DNA from: Flabesymbios commensalis
Taxonomy: Eukaryota; Annelida; Polychaeta; Terebellida; Flabelligeridae
Assembly: GCA_964017125.1 (NCBI GenBank)
Contig: OZ024909.1
Location: 54,848,596 to 54,912,595 of the forward strand
Reading direction: 5' to 3'
DNA: 64,000 nucleotides
The notes under the pieces: model-generated
What the model was told of the DNA's origin: nothing
The model's database searches: none
Seen by the model: only the letters and a program-made list of their open reading frames with translations
Shown: positions 55,185 to 64,000 of the stretch, piece by piece
Layout: the number at the start of each line of letters is the position of its first letter
Position numbering within the stretch: the first letter of the stretch is position 1
Program-made: the position numbers and the translations under genes

Positions 55185-55813
55185 TAAATTCCAAAATGGC
55201 GGCGCTGGCGAATTGAGCAATCTCAATATTTGTTGGCAATTCATTGCGTGATTGTTGAACAAAAAGTAATAGCGATAGTAAATCAATATGAAAAAATGAT
55301 TCAGCATATTTGTATTTCTAAAGTGACACATTTATAAAAACATTCAATAATTAGAACTTGATCAAAGTCGATGTTAAACATTGAAGCGAAACACAAATTG
55401 TCAATTTGTTGACATCCGGAGCGGAAGCGATGACGAACTAGGTCAGATTGTAAGACAATCTCTGATTGGTCTGTGAGGGCATCTCTCAGCCAATTAAAAT
55501 ATCGGCTACATAATAACTCACGTCATGCATTTACAGTCATTACATGACGGGAGATGCGGGAAAAACGGCCCCAAAACAACTTTATTTTAATAAAACCGAT
55601 AAAATTGGCTTTGACAATTTAAAATTTTAAATAAAGCCGATAAAATCAGCTTGGACATTTCTATGGTTAAATACACAAATTTTCGGACTTTTGGGAATCT
55701 GTTTCCCATCTGCTAATCCGCGATTTCCGTCACTGTTCCGCGATTTTGATATGAAATGAAAGATAATATTGATAATCATGCTGTGTTTTTTCTTTATTGC
55801 AGGTGAATAAATA
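55185..55813 (+). promoter_or_regulatory. MCM4: MCM4 promoter and 5' leader
   Basis: In order: AAAATGGCGGC at 55193-55203, a perfect YY1 site in sense orientation; an ETS-like GCGGAAGC near 55422; ATTGG at 55465-55469 and CCAAT at 55490-55494; and GCGGGAAA at 55556-55563, a perfect E2F site in reverse. E2F control is the rule for MCM genes. A 3' splice site, TTCTTTATTGCAG, ends at 55802, so the start codon may lie in exon 2. GATT|GTAAGA at about 55450 is a possible donor for an untranslated first exon, but this is conjecture. Confidence 0.6.
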
Positions 55814-55901
55814 ATGTCTTCTCCAGCCCCAAGGACACCGAGCCGAAGAAGTAAGCGAGGGAGAAGTGAGGACCCTAGCAGCCCCCCAAAGTCAGATACT
55901 C
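55814..55901 (+). CDS. MCM4: MCM4 coding exon 1: DNA replication licensing factor MCM4, N-terminus
   Basis: Residues 1-29 plus one base. MSSPAPRTPSRRSKRGRSED closely matches the human start MSSPASTPSRRGSRRGR. MCM4 is one of six subunits of the MCM2-7 helicase, loaded at origins and acting with CDC45 and GINS in the nucleus. This N-terminal tail is disordered and rich in SP/TP sites, the targets of CDK and DDK kinases that control helicase activation. The ATPase domain lies beyond the window. The start is the first ATG after the acceptor at 55802; donor ATACTC|GTGAGT. Confidence 0.92.
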
Positions 55902-56104
55902 GTGAGTTATAGATAAAATATATTGCCTTAAATACAACATCACTCTCTGTATTATGATCAATACAGAGCTCTTCTAAATGATAGCAGTGGACAATAGCCA
56001 AATATATATCTAAGAAAAATAACATTTTAATAGTTGATTAATAACCCTTTACCTGCTAGTGACACATTTATATGCGAGAATAAAACTATTTCAAAGTAAC
56101 AGAT

Positions 56105-57383
56105 AGTTTCCTTATTTTCCGGGTTATAAGACGCGACTTTTTTATTTTTAAAACCACTTTTTAAGGCTAATGCGACTTATCTTCCGGTGCGACCTTTCTA
56201 TGGTTTTCAACTTGGCCGAGGACAGCTGAATAAAATCTAGAATGGCCTCTACCCTCTGCCACGTAATGACGCGATCGCCGTTTATGAACCGCTAACGTCA
56301 TATCATCGTTTGAGGCCATTGTATGTCAGTTTTAATACCATTTGGGAATGTTATTTAGTTTACCATTGATCAGCATGCATAATGCCTAAAAACTATATTT
56401 TTAATTTACGATTAACTGGGTAAGATAGAATGTTTTAGTGAAATATCGTGACTGTTTGTTTGTTATGATTGCGTTTGTGTGTCAGCTATTTTCTCTGCAT
56501 CCGGTCAGTATCGTCAGCATTCGCTAGGGGGCGAGACAATCGCAAGCAGTTTACCGCATAAACACATCTATAGTGGAAGTCATATTAACCTGTAGCGCAA
56601 GTTTTTCGTCGATTTCTCAGTCAATTCTCAACCGATTTTCATGAAATTTTACAAGGACTATTATCGGGTCCCCCGCCAAATAGCATGAAATTTTCATGAC
56701 AAAATAATTTATAGCTCAAAAGTTAGACCATTCGACATATAGTAGCATAAATTTCTAATTACGACGTCCCTCTATAAACCCATTAAACTGTTAAAGTTAA
56801 AATCAGTTTTAAGCCATGAATTGCATTACATGCCAGATGGTCTAACTTTTGAACTATACAATATTTATCAGTGAAAATTTCACAGTGTTTGGCAGGGGAT
56901 AATAGCCCTCGTTAAATTTCATGAAAATCGGTTGTGAATTGACTGAGAAATCGCCGAAAAACATACGCTACAAGTTGTTGTTATTATTAATTTGTATTCA
57001 CTGGCCTAAGTCAATTAGTTACGGAAGTGGGAGCTCTCTAATGAGGTAGAAAAGAAAACAATGGCGTCTGTCTTTCATACATGGCATTGAAATAATTTCG
57101 AATAAATCACTAAAAATCATGTTCATGTACATTGAACAATATATTAAACACTTTTATTATAGACTTTTAATATCGGTCTACCAGGCTATTAAATAGCATT
57201 GACTCTCTCCTCTTCTCTTGCTATAAACGCCAATGTACTGACACCTGACACTTGAATATCGTCAGACATGTCTCTGAGCCTGGTGCGTCATATCTGCCAG
57301 TGCGACCTGTCTATGGTTCGAGCCTAATCTTGAGCCTAGTGCGACTTATACTCCAGTGCGACTTATAGGCCGGCAAATACGGT
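56105..57383. mobile_element. MITE with TACCGTATTT(T/G)CCGG ends in MCM4 intron 1
   Basis: The left end is CCTTATTTTCCGGGTTATAAG; the right end in complement is TACCGTATTTGCCGGCCTATAAG. Sub-motifs GCGACTTAT and GTGCGACCTTTCTATGG recur near both ends. The foldback at 56592-56971 has inserted into it. It lies wholly within the intron. Confidence 0.65.
56592..56971. mobile_element. 380-bp foldback element nested in the preceding MITE
   Basis: The arms of about 140 bp are inverted: GTAGCGCAAGTTTTTCGTCG at the left, CGCCGAAAAACATACGCTAC at the right. Inside them CCGATTTTCATGAAATTTTA pairs with AAATTTCATGAAAATCGG. The loop is about 100 bp. Confidence 0.75.
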
Positions 57384-57389
57384 ATATTG

Positions 57390-58175
57390 TGTTTAAGTTA
57401 CAATTAATTGTCAGTGAATATTTCAAATAATCTAACGATTTTTTTTAGTAAAAATTATCAATGGTGTCAGTGGATTTGATTCTCATCATGTGGTATCTGA
57501 TGCTGTATTTTTGGGTGCAGCCATAACATCTGCGATCAGTCTTCTAGCCAGGCCCTTTCAGCGTATCGGGCTTATAGATGTACGCAGCTTAAATCGCTGA
57601 TATGCTGCCAATACACTTAATAAAGAGAGTTACACTGAAAAAAAAGCTTTGTTTTTACATGCAGGGTATGCCTATATTAGGCCATCTTTAAAAGTATACT
57701 TGTTTCCAAATTCATACTGTGAAAATTTCCATGTGGTAGGTCGGAAAAAGTTTCTTTTGGACTGTCGCAAATTCCATAAGGCAAGTTTTATTTTAGACTT
57801 AGGGTTCGGCAAAAGTTTTTTTAAATTTTGTATTATTATAAATCATTTTTGCACGAATAATTATATTTCGTACAAGACACAAATGTGTTTTTTGACAAAA
57901 AAATTGAGAAACAGAGAGCAAAATCTTCGTTTGCGCTGGCATGGGCAACAATTTTCTCAACGTTAACCAGGCTAGGCCTAGGATTCTAGTAGTCAGTGAG
58001 TGATGTCTATATTATTGCCGCGCTCTTCGTTTGTTTATGACAATACAACCTAATCGTCGCAATTGATATATGAACGATCTGACTATCTAGATGTAGGCGT
58101 TAGTTGTGTTCTTCCAAGGATCATGCCTGGCATTTCATTCAGCCACTCTTAAGATAGGGCTCCTGCATGTAGCCT
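57390..58175. other. MCM4: MCM4 intron 1 sequence without a recognised feature
   Basis: A 105-codon open frame at 57649-57966 shows no known domain or MCM4 similarity and is probably chance. Nothing else recognised. Confidence 0.4.
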
Positions 58176-58718
58176 TAGTGTTCCAGCTAGGATTTTTTGA
58201 AGGCATGGCGCAAATCTGGTCTTATGAGGGCCATTGAAAACACGTTTCCATTTTAATACTTTACAACGAAAACGTACATGTATAATTAAATATAAGATAA
58301 ATTATCACAGTTCATAATTATACAACTACCGTAACAGGCCACAAGGACTCGCCTCAAAATTGTGCACTGGTAACAACTCCGTGACACATCAACCACGGTT
58401 AACAAAGCTATAGCGTACACAGTGTCAGCCTTGATCTGTCACAGCTATTTTTCACACTTGATGTTTGCACTTGTAAAGTTGTATTACATAGGCTGCATGT
58501 TGAGTTGTGTCAGAATGTCAGTGTTGCTTACGACAAAAGTAATGACTGCTGTGATGATGCAATCAAGCAGAACAAGGAATGATGGCTGGCTTTTGGGTCA
58601 TGAAATTTTTAAGAAAATCAGGACAGTACATTTTGAGTTCATTTCGTCATGTTTTGAGGGTGTGGCGCAGTGAAGGCATCGCGTGGGGCCATGCAAAAAG
58701 TGCCTATCTGGAACACTG
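58176..58718. mobile_element. hAT-like MITE, GTGTTCCAGCTAGG ends
   Basis: The left end AGTGTTCCAGCTAGG and the right end CCTATCTGGAACACTG are inverted. Subterminal GGCATGGCGCA / GTGTGGCGCAGTG are related. The ends fit the CAGTGTTCC type of hAT elements. No clear target duplication. Confidence 0.6.
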
Positions 58719-59042
58719 GTTTAAATATATTTGCCATAATCATGACGAGTAATAGAAGTTTATGAAAAAGTGTCAATGTTAACCCTGTGATATCTAAGGC
58801 TAATAAATGCTACAAGAGTGACATAATTATTAGTGACACTCACTGAAGTGCTCTAATATGTATACACCTGCTGCAGCCATCAATAAAAGTTCACTACAGC
58901 GCCTTCATCTTCAATTGAACCGGCTGCCAACCGAACAATAGAACAACGGACCAAAAGCAGACAGCCTGCCCTTATCACTCAGGTGATGAACTACATGTAG
59001 ATATTTTACAACAAAATTTTTTTTGCCATCCAGAAGTATTAA

Positions 59043-59272
59043 CCCTTTGCCTGCTGATCAAGCCTATTGTCGTTTTTAACCTGTTTTATTAGTCAACCAA
59101 ATCAATGTTATTGGGAATGAAATTTGTGTCTAAACATCAAGATTTGTAAATATTTGTGCTCAAATAAAACAAATATGAGTAATTTTCAGCCACTTGACGT
59201 TGTGGATCTCACTAGTGAGACTCAACTTCAAGTGGGTGAAAATTTAAATAAATTGACTTAACAGGATAAGTG
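59043..59272. mobile_element. piggyBac-type MITE copy I in MCM4 intron 1
   Basis: 230 bp with exact TTAA on both sides (59039-59042, 59273-59276) and ends CCCTTTGCCTGCTG / ACAGGATAAGTG. The inner stem is TTTTCAGCCACTTGACGTTG and CAACTTCAAGTGGGTGAAAA. It lies about 150 bp before exon 2. Confidence 0.85.
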
Positions 59273-59420
59273 TTAAAAGATGTTTAAATGCCATTGCCAT
59301 TGGTGAGTGGCTGTACAATCCAGTAAATCTGGAAAATTTAATGTTACATACCTGTAAAATGCAATAAAATTATAGAATTTATCTGACATTAAAAGTATAA
59401 TTTATTTTGTTGTGTCATAG

Positions 59421-59624
59421 CTTCAAGGAGAAGTACTAGAAAGACTCCATCAAAGGCTTCAAAAGATGCTGCATCATCGCCACCATCACAAAAGAGGCGT
59501 ATTGATACCTCGCCTGGTGGTGACCTACAACCATTACCATCATCACCCATGACAGGTGTAGGTCAAACTGGAGAAACATCACTTTTTTCAAGTCCCCAAG
59601 GATTAGGTGACAGAACCAGCAGAT
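59421..59624 (+). CDS. MCM4: MCM4 coding exon 2
   Basis: Completes residue 30 and encodes to residue 97, plus one base. It reads PSRRSTRKTPSKASKDAASS, then KRRIDTSPGGDLQPLPSSPM and TSLFSSPQGLGDRTSR. It matches human [20 protein letters not shown] and LFSSPP. The KRR motif may be part of the nuclear localisation signal. Acceptor TGTGTCATAG, donor AGAT|GTAAGA. All phases agree. Confidence 0.92.
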
Positions 59625-59694
59625 GTAAGATGTGTGAATGTTAATATTGCTTTTCAGCATTTCTCCTTGATCTAATTTTAATCACTAATGGTAA

Positions 59695-60235
59695 TAGTTT
59701 ATGATCTAAATTTCAACTTTATCAAATTTAAAAAAAAAGCCGACTTACGACCATTATTGACTTTAATATGCATAATTTTAGGGTAAATGTTCCAGATAGC
59801 TAAAACATTAGTTACTATTTAAAACAAAATGTGTGGTTTCAAAAAAGGATCAAATTCAAGATGGCCGACTTAAGACCATCATTAACAGGGATTGACACTA
59901 ACACTGGCCTGTTGGCCCGAGGCCAGTAAAAATCACTAAGGGCCAGTAAATTGCCTGAGATACTGGCCCTGGGGGCCAATGGAAAAATCCAACCCCTTTG
60001 ATAAAGTGTATACTAAAGACTAGAGAGACAAGGCTAAGGGCCAGTAATTATCTGAAGTTACTGGCCCTTTGGGCTACTACCTGGAATCAGTTAGTGTCGA
60101 TCCCTGATTACCATGTAATATACTGTAATATACATGGTAAACAGCGCTAGATAGGTAGACTATTTGCTGTATAATAAAATGTGAGAGTTCAGGGAAGGAT
60201 GCACCCTGAAAAATTGATATCACGCGTACGGGGCG
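59695..60235. repeat. Diverged satellite-like units interrupted by a hAT MITE
   Basis: Worn 145-160-bp units (CAAGATGGCCGAC, GTAAACAGCGCTAGATAGG, AATGTGAGAGTTCAGGG) precede the full element at 60449. A 221-bp MITE, 59886-60106, with CAGGGATTGACACTAAC / GTTAGTGTCGATCCCTG ends and repeated GGGCCAGTAA, sits between units. Confidence 0.65.
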
Positions 60236-60448
60236 GGATATTATGGTGGCCTGCTGTTCAGTTTCCTAGGCACACACACTTATCAGATGCCTATTCCATA
60301 CCTTCCTTATTCAGCACATGCTAGAGAAATGAAAAACTCTTCATGATATAAAAAATATATAATTAAGGAAGCACTAAACTGAAATGTAATGTAATCTAAT
60401 CGAGTTGTTATGTATGAACATTGGTGAGCCTTATTAGAAATATTTATT

Positions 60449-62742
60449 AGCTCCCGCCGTCACCGTAGGTGAGCGAAGGGAGCTATGGATTCTACCTCCG
60501 TTTTTTTTTGGCCTCTTCTTTTGCCTATAACTTTGTGAGAAAATAAGCTAGGATAACAATTTTTGGTATGTGGGTTACTTCCAGGTGGCTAATGGACGGG
60601 TTGAAATATTTTTAATCTGAATTCAATACGCAAGGTTGCAGAGGAGAAAATGATGATGTGACGGCGTTGGGCCGTTGGGCCGTTGGGCCGTTGGGCCGTC
60701 CGTAAACAATTCGTTTCCGGAGCATATCTCTGAAAGTACTTGTCCGATTGTCTTCAAATTTTACACACAACACCCCTAGGGGGTCTAGTTGTGCCTTTTG
60801 GGGTATTTGAACTTTGACCTACTTCTGGTTCAGAACTATGACCTATTTAGACGTTTTGACGCGCACTTCGTTTCCGGAGCAGATCTCGAAAAGTACTGGG
60901 CCGATGACAGTCATATTGCACATACATGTTCTCTAAGGTCCCTAGTTGTGCCTTTTCAGGTTTTTCGACCTTGACCTTGAAGTTGACCCAGCACTTTGAC
61001 CTAATTTATAACATCGGTAAATCCGACTGAAAGATTTTGCGGAATATCATGAAAACCGCTCAAGATAGCTACACCATTACTATAAAACAAATTGTGAGGT
61101 TTCAGGAGAGGATGCATCTTGAAAAATTTCAAGTCGATAAAATTAAAAATGGCCGCCTATCGGCCATTATTCACCTCGACAGGCCTGATATTGCGGAATA
61201 TCATGAAAACCGCTCAAGATAGCTACACCATTAATATCAAATAAATTGTAAGGTTTCAGGAGAGGATGCATCCTGAAAAATTTGAAGTTGATAAAATTCA
61301 AAATGGCCGCCTATCAGCCATTATTCACCTCGACAGGCCTGATATTGTGGAATATCATGAAAACCGCTCAAGATATCTACACCATTACTATAAAACAAAT
61401 TGTAAGGCTTCAGGAGAGGATGTATTTTGAAAAAAATCATCTTGTCAAAGTTCAAAATGGCCGCCAATCGGCCATCATTCACTTTCACATGGCCGTTATT
61501 TGGTAAACCGTGCTAGATGGCTAGACCATTACTATAAAACAAAATGTGTGATTTCAGGAGAGGATGCATCTTGAAAAAATTCCACTCGATAAAATTCAAA
61601 ATGGCCGCTTATCGGCCATTATTCACTTTCACATGGCCGTTATTTGGTAAACCGTGCTAGATGGCTAGACCATTACTATAAAACAAAATGTGTGATTTCA
61701 GGAGAGGATGCATCTTGAAAAAATTCAACTCGCTAAAATTCAAAATGGCCGCTTATCGGCCATTATTCACTTTCACATGGCCGTTATTTGGTAAACCGTG
61801 CTAGATGGCTAGACCATTACTATAAAACAAAATGTGTGATTTCAGGAGAGGATGCATCTTGAAAAAATTAGACTTGATAAAATTCAAAATGGCCGCTTAT
61901 CGGCCATTATTCACTTTCACATGGCCGTTATTTGGTCAACCGTGCTAGATGGCTAGACCATTACTGTAAAACGAAATGTGAGATTTCAGATGAGGATGCA
62001 TCTTGAAAAAAATTGACTTGATCAAATTTAAAATGGCCGCCTTTTCGGCCATTATTCATTTTCACATGGCTGATATTTGGTAAACCGTGCTAGATGGCTA
62101 GACCATTACCTGATTACTATAAAACAAAGTGTGAGTTTTCGGGGGAGGATGCACCCTGAAAATTTTTAACTTACGAATTCAAAATGGCCGACAATCAGCA
62201 TTATTTACCTCGATAGGCCTGATATCAGGTAAACCGTGCTAGATAGCTAGACCATTACTATAAAACAAAATGTGAGATTTCAGGAGAGGATGCATCTTGA
62301 AAAATTTTGACTTGATCAAATTCAAAATGGCCTCCTATCGGCCACTATTCACTTTCACATGGGCGATATTTGGTAAACCGTGCTAGATGTTAGTCCATTA
62401 CTATAAAACAAAATTTGAGGTTTCGGGGGAGGATGCACCCTAAGTTTTTAACTAATTTATATCGAATTCAAAATGACCGTAAATCAGCTATTAGTTAACT
62501 CGATTGGCCTGATATCGGGTAAACCATGCCAGATAGGTAGACCATTACTGGGATACTGATTAGGATCATTAATTTCAATGGAGGTTTGCAATCTCTGACA
62601 GACTGTCTAGTTCTTATCTTACTCTTAGACTGGGCTTCTTAGACCTAGTTGTCTTGCGTCTTGATTTTTGACCTAGACTAGGACTACATTAATAACCCTA
62701 TACAAAATTGTTTAAATCAAATTCTAATTCGGAGCGGGAGCT
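60449..62742 (+). mobile_element. 2.3-kb element with internal tandem array, right copy (MCM4 intron 2)
   Basis: Inverted sister of 9723-11993. Ends AGCTCCCGCC and GCGGGAGCT, with similarity continuing out to about 62766. A run of GGGCCGTT units lies at 60666-60698. Tandem units fill about 61030-62530. The units at 61523, 61667, 61811 and 61955 are spaced exactly 144 bp and are nearly identical, so this part was amplified recently. The A+T-rich remainder has no coding frame of note. Confidence 0.75.
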
Positions 62743-62995
62743 CCTGGACTTATGTAGTCTTGTTTTAATGTGAAACAATGTGCAAATTAAAATCGGATAT
62801 TTAAATCAGGTATTTAGTGTATTGTCATGCTATGTAGCTGTTTTTATTGTCATGTTTTTAAAACAAAAACTCATTTATTAAACTTGATCTGTGAAGTCAG
62901 ACTTTAGTGCCGTATCGCTTGATTATTTTAAATTAAATTTAGGTTTACTTGTGATATATATGATCAGGTCATTTATGAATATTATTTATTTTTAG

Positions 62996-63165
62996 TGGGA
63001 ACAAGTGAGATCGATCTGAGCTCTCCACTAAACTTTGGTACACCAAGTTCTCGCGGGGTGGGCACACCTCGCACTCCTGGTGTTCAAGGTACTCCAATCC
63101 GCATGCGTTCTGATGTGCGCAGTGAACGTAAGATGAGGACAGTTAATGTAGGCGCATCTGAAGGA
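62996..63165 (+). CDS. MCM4: MCM4 coding exon 3; gene continues off the window
   Basis: Residues 98-154. IDLSSPLNFGTPSSRGVGTP then RTPGVQGTPIRMRSDV matches human [20 protein letters not shown] and VRGTPVRQRPDL, the most conserved part of the tail. Acceptor TTATTTTTAG. The donor GGA|GTGAGT, phase 0, is followed ten bases later by a palindromic MITE (63176). Confidence 0.94.
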
Positions 63166-63175
63166 GTGAGTATTT

Positions 63176-63272
63176 CCCAGTCAACACAAAACATTTGTAT
63201 AACATTAATTTTTGTGCAATGTTGATCCAATGTCAAACAGCCGCATTGTACAAATATTTTGTGTTTGCTGGA
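63176..63272. mobile_element. Palindromic MITE right after the MCM4 exon 3 donor
   Basis: CCCAGTCAACACAAAACATT and AATATTTTGTGTTTGCTGG pair, with a centre of CAATGTTGATCCAATGTC. Same family as 27757-27868. The left border is ten bases from the exon end. Confidence 0.72.
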
Positions 63273-63403
63273 TTGATATTTAGTTTCAGGCTTTGTGTTG
63301 TGAAATACAGAATCGCAGTCAATCTCTATCTTATCCGTTAAAGCACTGCAGCAGACATTCTGTTTTTTTACTAGCACCTGTAAAAACCCCTGATAGCCAG
63401 TTG

Positions 63404-63517
63404 TTAAAAGTAAAATATACCTTCAATTTTAAAACACTGATATATGTCGGGACTGAAATTTCACAAATCACTTGAAGTACTGCGATACACAACTTCAATG
63501 GCTCAGTGCTCAAAGGG
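63404..63517. mobile_element. Fragment of a piggyBac-type MITE (copy J)
   Basis: Keeps the right end, GAGCAAACTC-like, as GTGCTCAAAGGG before TTGA, and half of the inner stem (CACTTGAAGTAC, CACAACTTCAATGG). The left end is lost or unreadable. Confidence 0.5.
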
Positions 63518-63559
63518 TTGAACCTTTTGTGCATCTTGTTTGTTCGAAAGGGGTGGGGG

Positions 63560-63740
63560 GTCTGGGGGTCCTCCCACAGGGAAAAAAATCAGTGTTTCAA
63601 ATTTTAGGTCTCAAAATAGCCTATTTTAACTAAAATAACAGCAAAATATGGAAAATAATTTTTTTTTTTGTCGACAAGGGGGGGATATCCCCCCCCGTTA
63701 GTTGCTGAGGGTCAGGACCCCCCCTGGCGGAAAACCTGAC
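63560..63740 (+). repeat. Dispersed repeat with G/C runs in MCM4 intron 3
   Basis: Shares TAGCCTATTTTAACTAAAAT and AACAGCAAAATATGG with the complement of 41672-41830. G-runs and C-runs at the end can pair. The rest of the window to 64000 shows no recognised exon. Confidence 0.5.
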
Positions 63741-64000
63741 ATAATTATGCATCTTTCAACTGACAAATTATTGTAAGAGAAGCCAGTCATAAATCAATCT
63801 GTCATGATATCAAGTTGAGTCATTATTGAATCAGCTAATCAGATGTGTTTTAATTGTGTGGAAAACACCCCCGAAAATATTTTGAATGATAAAAAGTGCC
63901 TTTTTGGGGGACTAGAAACACCATTTCCTATTAAATAGAATTAAAAAAAATACACATTCTATTTTAATTTTTTTTTTCCCTGACACTTGGTCTGAAATCT

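Noticed and set aside
55098-55331. Minus-strand frame upstream of MCM4 as a PRKDC first exon
   Set aside because: No similarity to PRKDC could be recognised; the frame simply runs through promoter-like sequence.
57649-57966. 105-codon open frame in MCM4 intron 1
   Set aside because: No known domain, AT-driven composition, no splice context and no similarity to MCM4; most likely chance.
1-64000. LTR retrotransposons or endogenous viruses
   Set aside because: No paired long direct repeats, primer-binding site or gag/pol/env-like frames were seen; all reverse-transcriptase traces are LINE-type.

Overview
The window looks like about 64 kb of nuclear DNA from a marine invertebrate animal. An echinoderm, hemichordate or other deuterostome is my best guess, but the sequence does not prove it. 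The DNA is AT-rich. The two host genes are split by spliceosomal introns, and most of the rest is transposable-element sequence, much of it nested.

Two host genes sit at the edges and point outward. On the left, minus strand, are the first five coding exons of MCAT, the mitochondrial malonyl-CoA:ACP transacylase (36-5253). The GQGSQ motif, the GFSIGE nucleophile elbow and the GAFHT histidine are all readable, and every splice phase agrees. The C-terminal exon(s) lie beyond base 1. On the right, plus strand, are the first three coding exons of MCM4, a subunit of the replicative helicase (55814-63165, 154 residues). Upstream of MCM4 lies a plausible promoter with YY1, CCAAT and E2F sites. About 50 kb separates the two starts, and I see no other host gene there.

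The 50 kb between them is layered repeat sequence. From left to right: a hAT-like element (6.5-7.6 kb); a small element rich in AAGTCGACTT-type motifs (7.8-8.5 kb); a LINE fragment (8.6-9.4 kb); a 2.3-kb element with an internal tandem array (9.7-12.0 kb), whose inverted sister lies inside MCM4 intron 2 (60.4-62.7 kb); foldback elements (13.8-14.4 kb); and CR1/L2-like and other LINE remnants (14.8-17.3, 18.5-19.8, 21.6-23.5, 26.0-26.6, 46.1-46.3 kb). There is also a dimeric tRNA-derived SINE with a perfect 16-bp target duplication (24.8-25.2 kb) and a cluster of small TTAA-flanked elements (25.9-28.3 kb).

The centrepiece is a 17.2-kb DNA transposon (28821-45979) flanked by TTAA on both sides. 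It has long inverted ends built from tandem ~381-bp units and an apparently intact six-exon transposase gene encoding about 1,000 residues. Its superfamily is uncertain; Kolobok is the first candidate because of the TTAA target and a possible THAP-like upstream exon. Right of it is a second large inverted-repeat structure (46275-53617).

Small piggyBac-type MITEs (TTAA target, CCCTTT ends) are scattered through both host genes. Three MITEs lie within about 20 bases of a host 5' splice site. I saw no LTR retrotransposon, endogenous virus, Polinton, CRISPR array or functional tRNA/rRNA gene.
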